Shown here piece by piece: positions 33,850-45,000 of a DNA stretch of 64,000 nucleotides. The stretch spans positions 59,909,328 to 59,973,327 of the forward strand of contig CM055101.1 in NCBI GenBank assembly GCA_029204225.1, in the 5' to 3' direction. The translations under genes and the position numbers were made by a program. Under the pieces are notes generated by a model. It had not been told where the DNA came from, ran no database searches, and saw nothing but the letters and a program-made list of their open reading frames with translations. Source of the stretch: Diphasiastrum complanatum. Its lineage: Eukaryota > Streptophyta > Lycopodiopsida > Lycopodiales > Lycopodiaceae. Numbering within the stretch: position 1 is the first letter of the stretch; each line of letters begins with the position of its first letter.

Positions 33850-36606
33850 AATCAACTTGATGAACTATTTATTTATGTTGCTGAGAAGAACAGAAGAGGG
33901 GATAGTCCAATTAAGGTGCAAGGTAAAGTAATTAAAGATCAGCCCGACGATGACGAGGAGCAAGAGGGCTTGGTCAAGGTTCTTGTCAAAGAGCTTGACA
34001 AAACTCGTTCAATATTCATTTTTGACGAAACAATGTTGAAGATTTGACTTTGCCGAGATGAAGTTGTTAAGACATATTTTGACAAAGCACTTGTGACATT
34101 GGTAGGTACACTCAAAGAAGAATTTATAAATTTTTACTTAGATCTGTTTTTTGTCATATAGGGCCTCAAACAATGTCTACAGAACGTGCTAGATGCTGTT
34201 GTTGAGGGGAAGGATCTAATCTTTACTTCTTGTGGTTCATAGTCAATGGCTTTGGGACGTGGCAAAGTAGCTTCATCCACTGTCCCTTTCAACACTGAGT
34301 ATACCGAAAAATCTGCACCCTCTGAATCAGCCCCTTTCCCCCAAAAAAAAAGATCTTAGGCTCTTGTACATACTGAAGAGGGTGTAGAGAAACCGAGGTC
34401 TAGAAACAAATCAATGGCCAAGCGACCCAAAGTAATTCAATCTAAAAAAAATAAAAATAAAATAAAAAAGTCATCATTAATTTTGTCTGGAGCCTCCATC
34501 CAACCTCTGAGAGATTCATCTGAGATGTCCAAACTTAGAGATGAAATTCATAAAACAAAAAAAATTAGAGAAACTACTTTGATTTTGGATATAGACCAGT
34601 GCGATCGTCCTCCCATTGATCCCTCCATTGGAGATCGACCAATGGAGGTTCATGAGCCCAATGAAACACATGTACATAACTTAAAAATTAAATTTAAAGA
34701 TCATACACAAGCAATTGTAACCCCTTTTGTTGTTTTGGTAGACCCTACTGAGTGTAGATCTGTTGTCTATTTTGATTTTTCTTCTTTAGATAATTATCAT
34801 TTTTTTTTTGTTTTGGGAGGCATTCATAGTTTACAAGCTAGAAAATAACTCTCCCAAGAATATTCTCATGTTGCCTCTTTCCGAACTATTAGTGTCATTG
34901 CGTTTGTTGGGTTGATAGTGGAAGAAGCTAAACTTCTTGCCTAGGACCATAACATTAACCAAGACTACGAGATGAAGATGACGGTCATACAAAGGATAAG
35001 ATTTTTTCACAAAGAATTTGTCAGAGTTTCCGAAGCTGGAGATTTTAACCAGCTGGAGCTAAAGACACTTTGTGCCCAAGAAACAGGCCTGCCGTTTGAT
35101 TCTAAGAATCCAACGTAGAGCTTGATTAAATATGATAATTTTTATCAACTGACATTTCGCAATGGCCAGATAATTATTTTGCTATGCTTAGCATAGAATG
35201 TTTGGTTCAAAAATTTTTAAAATTAATAAATAAAATCTACAAAACTTTTAATATTAAATTTTTGTAATATTATTTCTCAGGGTTGGACGCCTGTGGATAA
35301 AATTTTTGAAAAATGAAAAAAATTTTAAATAAAGGGACAGCCAGCTCAAGGAGGCTCAAATTTTTTTTAAAAAAAGTTGTTGCCACCACTCACACACTAA
35401 AACCCATACCAACAGAGATGGATATTTCTCAGTGGAAAAACATACAAGGAATAAATTCCTCCGAGCTCGTAATCAGTGTCCTCTCGAGGGTTGCTGATGG
35501 TCAACTCTCCCTTGTTGAAATGGACAAGGAATTTCAGAGGTCAGATTTTTTTTATGAACTTTTAACTAACATTTTTCTAGTAGTAATTGCAAGTTTTGTT
35601 ATTTTTTTGTGATACTGATCATTAATTTGTTTCTTAATACAGACATAAATTATTCATGAAAGTTCAAGAGGCCTTAGTAACAGGGTTGAACTATAGTGAT
35701 TTTGAGGAGTGCTAGAGGCTTTATCCTCTGAGCAGTAGAAATGAAGCTATTATTTATTTTTTGATATTATTTAGAGATATAGTATTCACTTCACTTATGC
35801 TTAGCATAGAAATATATTATTTTTTTATTTTGAACATTCATGTCTTATGCTAAGCATAGTAATTATATTTTCTTTACTAGTCTGATCTCAAGCCTAGCAT
35901 AGATTTAATTTACTAATTATTTATTATGTTCATCCTTAGTACCTTTCTTAAAATCAAAAATTTTAATTACTTGTTTTGTACATCTTATGCTAAGCATAGT
36001 TGCATTCTCTCTTTTTTCAATTGATTGAAGATGAAAAAAATAAAGTCCTTCCAGAGCAATTTAAACGACATATTCTTAAAGCGAAGGCAAAAAAAAAAGA
36101 TTGGCACGAGGTGAGACTATTGTCGAGGAGGATTCAAGAGAGACTTTCCTCCCGAAATGTGTTGATGATCAACCGTGTTTTTACACTATGGAAGAAGGAG
36201 ATTGTAGAGAAATTTCAAAAAATTAAAGAAAAGACCCTACACTCTTTGCATAGCAGACATCCCTTATGGATTTCAGATGAAAGATTTTCTAAATGATGAT
36301 TCTCCATTCAAATTCACTGAGATCCATAGTGTGATGCAAGGATTTTTTGAAATCACAACTCCTCCTAATTGGAGAGTTGTAATATTCAATTCAAGTTGGT
36401 AGTCGGCTTCAGTGCAAAAAGCTCTTCTAACTTTTTGCAATGTTGGGATTGAAAAACTTTATTAAGGCTTGACTTTATTTGTTTTGATTTTTAAATAGTC
36501 TAGGCTTAGCATAGATCATTGCTTAAAATAATAATCTATTTTTTTTTGTAGGTACAAGCCCAATGTTCGCAATGCTGGCGGTGCACAATTGTTTAATGAA
36601 ATATAG
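33850..36606 (+). pseudogene. Decayed multi-exon gene: ParB-like segment followed by DNA methyltransferase-like segment
   Basis: Exon 1 (33850 to about 34101) encodes an acidic protein with one TGA. A GT-AG intron ends at 34161. Exon 2 (34162 to about 35150) has a lysine-rich stretch, then FVLGGIHSLQAR (34807-34842) and ISVIAFVGLIVEEAKLLA, stop, DHNIN (34894-34962). This resembles ParB/Srx-fold domains, where 'GxHRLxAA' precedes 'vpvivl..L...EA...a...N'. Exon 3 (about 35282-35539) joins exon 4 (35643-35770) by a GT-AG intron that preserves the Arg codon. Exon 5 (36031 to about 36475) contains LCIADIPYGFQM (36244-36279), a motif IV-like D-x-P-Y, then NWRVVIFNSSW. Exon 6 (36552-36606) gives YKPNVRNAGGAQLFNE. 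At least three stops (TAG) sit where Trp would fit. Domain calls are inference; the rest of the methyltransferase is missing. Confidence 0.6.
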
Positions 36607-36670
36607 GCATTTTAAAAAATAAAATAAAATTACAAAAAATGGGTTTCCATGTCGTTTCTCTCTTCTTTGG

Positions 36671-36979
36671 TCACCATGTTAACAAGTAAAGTAAACTTGA
36701 ACAACACTTCTTTGTTGTTCTTTCGACCTTACTTGAGTTTGAAGACTCTTGCAAAAACAGATCCATAAGATCTTTGCCATTTGGCTTTCCTTTGATGCTT
36801 TTGAGTAGCTCCAAATTGCCAACTTCTCTTTTGTCTTGTTGAAGCCTTTTGAGACCAACATCTTGATCTTCCTCTTGAACATCAAAGATATGAATATCTT
36901 TAGATCTGAACCTCTGAAAATACTCCCTCTCAAACATATGATCTAGATCCAACAAGATCTCATCAATGCTTGATCTCAA
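36671..36979 (-). pseudogene. Family X tail fragment
   Basis: RSSIDEILLDLDHMFEREYFQRF and KKCCSSLLYL align with the young polyprotein at about residues 785-885. The fragment is cut at 36661, before the hydrophobic segment. Confidence 0.8.
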
Positions 36980-37447
36980 CTTTCCACAAAGGTTAGTGAA
37001 AACAATGCACCATCATAAAGCAAAAGATAGATTCCAAACTTTCCATCCAACATGAAGTAGAGTAGGTGAAGATGAGTTTCAAACCTAATAAATCCAACGC
37101 TTTCTAGCCATTACCTCCGATGCTTTGAAGTTGAGATTCCCCATCCTCTTGTGCCAAACCTTTTGCATGGATATTTGCTCACTTTCCAGACATCTCAACT
37201 TAGTTAGCAATAACACAAGCATCTAGTTTGAATAACTTTCCTTGTCTTTTACCTTTTGCAATAAAGACATCCTTCTTTTTTATCATAAAACATCTATATC
37301 AAACTCCACTTTAAGACCTATACTTAGCAATTGACTCACACTAAGTAGGTTCTTCGTAATAGATGGAATAAACAAAACATCCTTCAAATAAACATTCGTA
37401 TTTGTAGAGAGAGACATAGGAATTGTGCCAATCTCTTTGATTGCACA

Positions 37448-37738
37448 CTAACCATCATTGGCCGTGTAGATCACCCTCTTGTCATCTCCATATGCCAACA
37501 AAGAAGTGAAATACTCCTTGTAAAAGGTCATGTGTGAGCGTGCTCCGCTATCAATCCACCATAGATCAATATCTCCAACAATAAAACTCAAACATGAAGA
37601 CATCACAAAAGCATCATCAATTGTGTTTTGAACATCAACACCATCCTCATCAAGAGTTAGAGTACCTTGCTTGTCTCTCTTCTTTTTGTAGCAATCACTT
37701 GCACAATGACCTTTGATGCCACAACATAAGCATTTCAA
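37448..37738 (-). pseudogene. Family X zinc knuckle and protease remnant
   Basis: KCLCCGIKGHCASDCYKKK is an intact CCHC knuckle. WWIDSGARSHMTFYKEYF is the aspartic protease active-site region. The frame ends at 37448, and protease similarity continues in another frame to about 37250. Confidence 0.85.
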
Positions 37739-37786
37739 TTTAGACCTATCTTTCTTCTTACCAAAAGAAGAAGACTCACCATGATC

Positions 37787-38350
37787 TTATCCTTTAGACC
37801 ACTTTCCCTTGCTTTTGCCCTTGATGAACATAGCCTCCTCATCTTGAGATGTCAATGTAGATCTACCTCTTGCTTGAAGCCTATATTCCTCATTGATCAA
37901 GATCTCTTGAAGATTCACCAAACTTGGCAAAGTTTTTTTAATAGTAAGACTCTGTACAATGTTAGCATGAGCATCCAACAAACCAATAGGAATAATTTGA
38001 ACAAGCTCTCCTTCCATAATGCTCTCATCAATGCAAGCTAACTCATCACTTAAAGCCTTCACTCTCAAAACAAAAGTATTAGGACTCTCTTCTTTCTTTT
38101 GTATGTTTTGAAAGATTCGTCTTCTTAGAGTCAACACTCTAGATGTAGACTTGGATTCAAAAAGCTTCTTCAAAGCTTCCCAAGCCTCTCGAGATGAATT
38201 GGACTTACCAATCTCCTTGAGTAGCTCAATGGTAACATTCATCTCGATCATGTGTAGAGCTTTCTTTGCTCTCTTGTCATATCTCAATTGCTCTTGTTGA
38301 ACCAAGGGTCTCTCCTTCGCCCAGGTACTATCATAAATGTTTTTTTCCAC
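37787..38350 (-). pseudogene. Family X Gag remnant
   Basis: 187 codons with RYDKRAKKALHMIEMNVT, REAWEALKKLFESKSTSRVL and NEEYRLQARG, closely matching residues 55-225 of the young X Gag. The normal N-terminus is replaced by unrelated sequence (MEKNIYDSTWAKE), so the 5' end is lost at about 38300. Confidence 0.85.
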
Positions 38351-38799
38351 AATCTGAACCTATGGACAACCTAATTTTGACATTTTAAGATCATCTAGCA
38401 GGTCGGCGAAGGTTCAAAATGACGTTATGATGCTCGGCGAAAGTTCCCAAAATGACATATCACTGAACATTCGTCTGACTCAAAAATTGAATTTTCTCTT
38501 GTCAGAAACCTTTGCCCACCTCAATTTAGATAAATCAAGGGTGGATGTACAGTTTGAGAGCTCAACGAAGGTTTTTGATACTATATTGGCCAAATTGACC
38601 CAAAACAATGGTTTTCTAAGTCATTTTCCATAAAAATACTGTGCTTCCGTTTCCTTATGCTGATGACTTCCTGACTTTTGCTCATCAGTCTTTCCTTATT
38701 TTTTTTTTTTTTCAACTGTCTTTTTCCAAAAAAAAGTCAGCAAATTAAATACTGAAAACAAAAAATTGAAAACAAATAAAATGAAAAAATATATTGAGA
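38351..38799. other. Non-coding spacer
   Basis: It contains repeated GGCGAARGTTC words (38403-38450) and a T-run near 38700. It lies directly downstream of the minus-strand gypsy polyprotein and may include its 3' untranslated region. Confidence 0.35.
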
Positions 38800-39900
38800 T
38801 CAGGCTTGTTGAACTGGCGGAGCAGGCTGGCGAAACTTGCGTAATCGGCTGCCATTTATCGGAGTATCAAATCGTTTCCCATCCAAGTGCTCAAGAATTA
38901 CTGCACCATAGTTCAGGATTTCCTTCACTTTATACAGGCCTTCCCCAGTAAACTTCAACTTATCCTTGATCAGTTTGGTTTTATACATCAATGCAAGATC
39001 TCCTACCTCCAGATCTTTCTTATGCAATTGTCGATCATGCCATGCCTTGCGGCGGGCTTTCTCTGTTGCTAAGGCATGAACTGCCATCAATCAGGTTTCA
39101 CATAATTTGTGCAACGCATCGTGGTGAAGTTGTAAAGACTGATCATCATTTAATCGTTCCGTTGCTGCTATGCGTAAAGATGCAATTAAAAATTCAATTG
39201 GCATAACAACATCTTGACCATAAACCAGTTGAAAAGGTGTTTGATTTGTACTATTTTTGTAAGCGGTTCTGAATGCCCATAATGCTGCATACAATTTATG
39301 TTCCCAATCAGACCGACTCGCTTCAACTGAATTTGTCATAATGGTGTAGAGAATCTTATTGGAAGATTCAGCTTGGCCATTCCCTCTAAGATAATAGGGA
39401 GTACTAAATCTGTGTATAACAAAAAAATATTCTAGTAAACACTTTATTATTTGATTAACAAAGTGTGTACCCCGATCACTGACAATTTCGATCGGACATC
39501 CAAATCTGACTATAATATTTTCATATAGAAACTTAGCTGTAGATTTCGCATCAGCTACTTTGACAGCTTTGCTTCAACCCACTTGGTCATACAATCAGTT
39601 GCGACGATAATGTAGCGAGCCTAAGATCCTTGAGCAGCGGGATGAATAGGACCAACATAATCCAGTCCCCATTTTTCAAACGGTGCTTGCGATAAAACCA
39701 GATGTAAGGGTTTATAATTCTATCGAGTAGGTCGTCGTGCTCGCTGGCAGACATCACATGTCTGAATAAAATTTTCTGTGTCCTTATGAAGCGTAGGCCA
39801 CCAACAACCGGATTGCAAAAGTTTGTGAACAGTAATATTTGTAGAGAAGTGTCCTCCACCCATGCCATCATTTGAAAACATGATTAGATATGATACTTCA
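38800..39900 (-). pseudogene. gypsy integrase, nearly complete
   Basis: On the minus strand the zinc finger (GCWWPTLHKDTENFIQTCDVCQRA) lies at about 39730-39820. The core follows with KWGLDYVGPIHPAA, TDCMTKWVEAK (frameshift near 39570), SDRGTHFVNQII and an E region with NGQAESSNKIL. The C-terminal part is open (39091-39339 and 38800-39090): DWEHKLYAALWAFRTAYKNS, FQLVYGQDVVMPIEF, then LKFTGEGLYKVKEI and a LDGKRFDTPINGSRLRKF end. The last module resembles Athila/Tat integrase tails. A TGA or TAG interrupts near 39090. Confidence 0.85.
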
Positions 39901-40197
39901 TGTGGTAAAACACATCTTCATAAAATATTATCTGATCCACGATAATACAATTGTCCTGCAATTAATTGATAAGGTTAAGCCTTATGAATCAATTGTCTTT
40001 TCTGTACTTTTGTCAAAGAGTCATTCGGTTGTCCTAGATTGGTACTCAACAATATCTGCTGCCCACTCAGGTACTGCTTCAACATAGAACAACGCAGCAT
40101 CTGGCAATTCATCATCCACTTCAGTACTAACTGGTGCGGATTCAATTCGTGAAACGTGATCGACTAGATAATGTTGCTTCCCCTTTCTGACCACAAT

Positions 40198-40762
40198 TCA
40201 AAAGTCAAATTCAGTCAATAATAATAACAATCTTGCAATACGTCCATTATTACACGTCTTATTTACCAAGTAAAGTAACAGTTGATGATCCGTATAAAAT
40301 GCAAAGTGCGTTTCCATGAGATAGTGACAAAATTTTCGAACAGAAAAAATCATGGCTAGTGCTTCACGTTCTGTTGTTGAATAATTCTTCTCTGGATCTG
40401 TAAGCTGTCTGCTTGCAAATCGTATAGGATAATCCTTCTTATAGTCACCTGGCTGCATCAAAATTGATCCAATGGTGTATTTTGAGGCGTCCGTATGAAC
40501 ATGAAATTCTAATGTCCAATCTGGAGAACGTGGTATTGGTGCTGAAGATAATGCTTTTTTTTAACTTTTCAAAGGCTTCTAACGCCTCTACTGTCCAAAT
40601 AGGAACAATAGTTAATTTGTATATAGGTCGTGCTAAATCCGCAAAGAAGATAATAAAAATTTGATAGTAGTTCGCATGACTCATAAACACATAAACTCCT
40701 CGAATTGTTGTCTTTGTTCCAATGCACGAAGTACTCTTTTGAACCAGAACAAATGTTTCCAA
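40198..40762 (-). pseudogene. gypsy RT thumb and RNase H
   Basis: 40445-40762 has the RT end (GVYVFMSHANYYQIFI, DLARPIYKLT, EALEAFEKLKKSI). RNase H follows with FHVHTDASKYTIGSILMQPG in a shifted frame, then DYPIRFASRQLTDPEKNYSTTEREALAMIFSV and FYTDHQLLLYLVNK (40198-40461). The catalytic D, E and D positions are recognisable. The RT palm is missing because the fragment is cut near 40762. 39901-40197 holds the degraded linker to integrase. Confidence 0.85.
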
Positions 40763-40787
40763 AAATAAATCACAAATATATGGAACT

Positions 40788-41441
40788 TGTGAGAGATTTC
40801 AACTAGTTTAGTCTAGTTTAGTCACATTTTGGTAAATTGTTAATAAGAGGCCAAAACTCATTTTAGACTTAGAGATAAACTTTTTGAAGTTATATTAGTT
40901 TAAACTACATTCAATAAACACTTTTGGAAAGTGTGGGAAAGTTGGTAGTCGAGTTTGAGAGAGATTCAAATTTGAACTTTGGGTACATTGAATCTAGACC
41001 CAAAAATAGTAGGGTTTACATTTTGGAGGGAAAGCCAAGTAGCCAAATAGGGTTTGGAAACTCTATAAAAGGATGTAACTATTGGAGAGACATATCTTCT
41101 CTCTTCTCTCTCTCATTTCATCATTATACATGGTTCTCTTTGGGTTCTACTACTCCTTGGTGCACTATCTTGGTGTTATCTTGCAATTCTATGTGTAGAA
41201 TGATCATTTATTGCTATTTTCGGTTCCACACGTGTGAAATACAGTAGGTTACTGTAATTGTACGGAAAGCAAACATATTTTATGTTTTGGTTCATGTTTG
41301 ATCAATATCTCTTAGAGTTTGCATCTCATTTTGTATGTAGATGCTGATTTTTCTACATTGGCAGGATTGTTGGTTTGTTCCTTATTGTAACCAAAGATTT
41401 GGGACTTGGATTGGATCTTGAATGATCTGAAATCCTTCACA
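40788..41441 (+). repeat. Family X 5' LTR
   Basis: It starts TGTGAGAGATTTC and ends CTTCACA. A TATA-like CTCTATAAAAGG at about 41060-41071 is followed by a CT-rich initiator region (41095-41120), so transcription likely starts near 41095. The palindrome CACACGTGTG lies at 41227-41236. Confidence 0.95.
41060..41071 (+). promoter_or_regulatory. TATA box of family X LTR
   Basis: CTCTATAAAAGG, 30-50 bp upstream of a pyrimidine-rich tract. The same sequence is present in the 3' LTR near 45554. Confidence 0.7.
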
Positions 41442-41454
41442 TGGTATCAGAGCT
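41442..41454 (+). other. Family X primer binding site (tRNA-iMet)
   Basis: TGGTATCAGAGCT directly after the 5' LTR. Confidence 0.95.
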
Positions 41455-42042
41455 CTTGTGTTTCAGGTTATGAAAGGATCAGCCATCTTTAGCAAGAAGT
41501 TTGAGGAGTTACCAATGCTAGAGCATGCTAGATTGATCTCTACTCAAAAATCAGCATTTTTGCATGTGTAGAATTGATCTTTTGTAGGTCAAAACTCAAT
41601 ATAGGGTTATATACTTGATCAATTCCGATTTAACACTTGGCTTACTGGAATTAGATGATTTTTGGTGCATTAGGAAGGTCTCATTGGAGTCTACAAGAAG
41701 ATATACCAAGTTTCTAGAAATTGCATGTAGAATTTGAGATATTCAATTTTTTGTGATTTTGTCAAAACCCTAATTTTGATTGGATCTCTAGTTTGTGAGG
41801 TTACTGAACTTTATTTGAGTGTGTTTCAATCTTAGGAAGTGGCAAGAATCATTAGATCGAGGATAGATCATAGGTTGATCAAGATTTCACTATTCTATGT
41901 GTTGATTTTCTAGTTAGAAGTGCTAGAAGAGATTTGAGAGGTTCCATATCTTTGTGATTTCTTCTTGAGTTCATTTTTTGACATTCAAGAGAGTGCTTTG
42001 TGCATTGGAACAGGTTGAAAGAGAAGATCAGGTCACTTCAAC
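41455..42042 (+). other. Family X untranslated leader
   Basis: 588 bp without coding sequence between primer site and ATG. A diverged inverted copy of this leader flanks the element (45940-46372 plus 40763-40787). Confidence 0.8.
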
Positions 42043-45000
42043 ATGGCTACAAGTGGTGGATTTATGTTGGAGAGCAATGATAGGCTTACCTCAATCAACT
42101 ATTCTACTTGGAAGGTGAGGATGGAGTCCTTATTGGAGATGAATGAGTTGATGGAGATTGTTGCAGGTGTGGAGGAGAGACCTCAAGCACCTCAAGATCA
42201 AGTGAGGTATGACAAGAGAGCAAAGAAAGCTCTACACATGATTAAGATGAATGTTACCAATGAACTTCTCAAGGAAGTTGGTAAGTGCACATCATCTTTG
42301 GAGGCTTGGGAAATTTTGAAAAAGCTTTATGAATCCAAGTCTACATCAAGAGTGCTTACTCTTAGGAGGCAAATCTTTCAAAGTTTGCAAAAGAGGGAAG
42401 AGAGTACTCATGCTTTTGTTTTGAGGGTTAAGGCATTCAATGATGAGTTAGCATGTATTGATGAAAGCATTAAGGAGGTAGAGCTTGTTCAAGTTATACT
42501 TAATGGCTTGTTGGATGATCATGCTAATCTTGTTCAAAGTTTTGCTATTCAAAAGACTTTGCCAAGTATTGTGGATTTGCAAGAGATCTTGGTGAATGAG
42601 GAGTATAGGCTTCAATCAAGAGGAGGTGGATCTACATCGACATCTCATTATGAAGAGGATGCTATGTTCATCAAAGGCAAGTTCAAGGGCAAAGGCAAAG
42701 GCAAGTGGTCTAAAGGGCAAGATCAAGGTGAGACTTCTTCTTTTGGAAAAAAGAAAGATAAGTCTAAGTTGAAATGCTTTTATTGTGGAATCAAAGGGCA
42801 TTTTGCAAATGAATGTTTGAAGAAGCAAAGAGATGAAGGTAGCAAGCAAATCAACTTTACTACTAATGATGAGGGTCTAGGTGGTGGTGATTCTCTTTTG
42901 ATGTGTTCATCAAGTCCAATATCAAGTGAAGGTGACAAAGATTCATGGTGGATTGATAGTGGAGCTAGCTCACACATGACTAGTCACAAGGAGTTCTTTA
43001 CTTCTTTGGTCACTTATGATGGAGCCAAGAAAGCAATTCACATGGCCAATGGTGGTGAGTGTGTGATTGAAGGTATTGGTTCAATTCCTATTTGTCTCTC
43101 TACTAATAGGAAAGCAAGACTTGATGGTGTTCTTTACATTCCTTCACTTTCAAAGAATTTGCTAAGTGTTGGTCAAATGATAAAGAAAGGATACATGGTA
43201 AAGTTTGGTGGTGATGCTTGTTTCATTACAAAGGAAGAAATCTTGGTTGCTAGGGGCAATAGACAAGGTAGACTTTTAAAGCTTGATGCTTTTGTTATGG
43301 CTAACAAAAAGGATGGAATGGAAAAGGAGATTGGTCTCAACTTTCCAAAGTTATCTTTTAGCATCAATAAGATTGTTGGATCTTATGCAAAGTCTAACAA
43401 GCTTCCTTATGCTAGATCTAGGTCAAGATCTAATATGCTTCTTGGAGATGTTCATCTTTGTGCTAACTTGGCTAGTCTTGAGGATAATGATGGTGTTTCA
43501 ATGGTTCTTCATGGCAAGTGCAAGCATGCAAAAGATAAGGAAAGAGCTAACTTCATCAATGGAGGTGAAGGTTCTTCCTTGGAAAAGATTGTTGCTAATG
43601 ATTTCTTTGATCATATGGAAAAGGATGTTGCTAGGTGCATGCATGAAGGAGGTGGTTCTTCTACATTCTTTTGTTATGAGTCCAAGAAAGTCATTTTTCC
43701 AGCAAGTGGAGTCACATGTCTTCATAAAGAGAGTAGATCAAATGGTTCTATCAAGAGACTTGGTGAGGGAGATAGTCACAAGTCAAGAAGAAGAGAAGTA
43801 TGTGAAGAGTTCAAAGTAGGATGTACTTTGAATGATGTCATTTTGAATGATAGTGAGGAGGAATCATTATCATGTGAGTCATTACCTAAAACATTGAGTA
43901 GAAGTTCTTGTTTGAAAAAAGAGAGTACTTCAATCATTCTTATGTTGAATGTACTAATCATTTTTTTCATGGCTTCTAATGTTTTTGAGGTTTCTACTTC
44001 TTATGATGCAATCATTAAGAGGGAGTCTTATGAAGGAAAGAGCAATGAAAGATTGGTTCTTGGGAAGATCCAAGGCATGGATCTCACATCTCTTCATCAA
44101 CTCAAAGGATTCTATGATTATGAATTGATCACTCATGATCAAGATGGCAAAAAGTTGGTTGGAGAAGACTACATGGAACAAATCGAGAGGCAATTTCTTC
44201 AAGGCAAGGGAGATCTCATTGGTGAGCTTATTGAGGTTTGTTATGGACTCAAGAGGGCTGGATTTATTAGGTTTGATACTCATCTTCACCTACTCTACTT
44301 CATGTTGGATGGAAAATTTGGAATCTATCTTTTGATTTATGATGGTGACATTGGTGACATTGTTTTCACTAACCTTTGTGGGAGATCGAGATCAAGCATT
44401 GATGAGATCTTGTTGAATCTAGATCATATGTTTGAGAGGGAGTATTTCCAGAGGTTCAGGTCTGAAGATATTCATATCTTTGATATCTTTGATGATCAAG
44501 AGGAAGATCAAGAGGTTGGTCTTAAAGGGCTTCAACAACACAAAAGGAAAGGTGGCAATTTGGAGCTAGTCAAGAGTATCAAAGGAAGGTTATTTGGCAA
44601 AGATGTTATGGATCTATTTTTGCAGCTTATTGAAGACTCAAGTAAGGTCAAAGGAGCAGCAAGGAAGTGTTGTTCAAGTTTACTTTACTTGTTCTATCTC
44701 ATGTTTGAGCTATTTCATGTGGATGTGTGCAAATTGTCAAGATATGGACAAACTAGCTACATTGTCTTGCAATATCTTATTGTTGGAGTTGTACTAGCAT
44801 TCTTGGCTGGTTTTGCTGATGGAAATGAAGCTATTGGAGGTTCATTATGTCACTCATTCATGGCCAAGTCATCAAGTGTTGATGATATCTTGTGGCAAGA
44901 TGGAGATGGAGGCTCATTCATGGAGTTTTATGGTGGAGACATATCAAGAAAGGACAAAGTTGGAGGAGACAAGCAAGCAAATGGTCATCACTCACATTTA

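Larger units (their letters stand above)
32836..36514. repeat. Dispersed palindrome TATGCTNAGCATA, about 18 copies
   Basis: Examples are 32836-32850, 33383-33397, 33436-33450, the eight in the foldback, 35182-35196, 35795-35809, 35845-35859, 35985-35999 and 36500-36514. Several are perfect (CTATGCTTAGCATAG); others have decayed at one or two positions. They fall between genes and in probable introns of the ParB/methyltransferase-like gene, never in its exons, and I did not find comparable clusters elsewhere in the window. Confidence 0.85.
36661..38350 (-). mobile_element. Old, truncated family X copy, minus strand
   Basis: Gag, NC knuckle, protease, a pre-integrase remnant and part of the X tail occur in the order of the young element at 40788-45934, but with frameshifts and large internal deletions. 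Neither LTR is attached. Unlike the young copy, it still shows WHKRMGNLNFKASEVMA (near 37100-37160), the GAG-pre-integrase motif, joined closely to the tail sequence HLHLL(Y)F. It therefore preserves an earlier state of the family. Confidence 0.8.
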
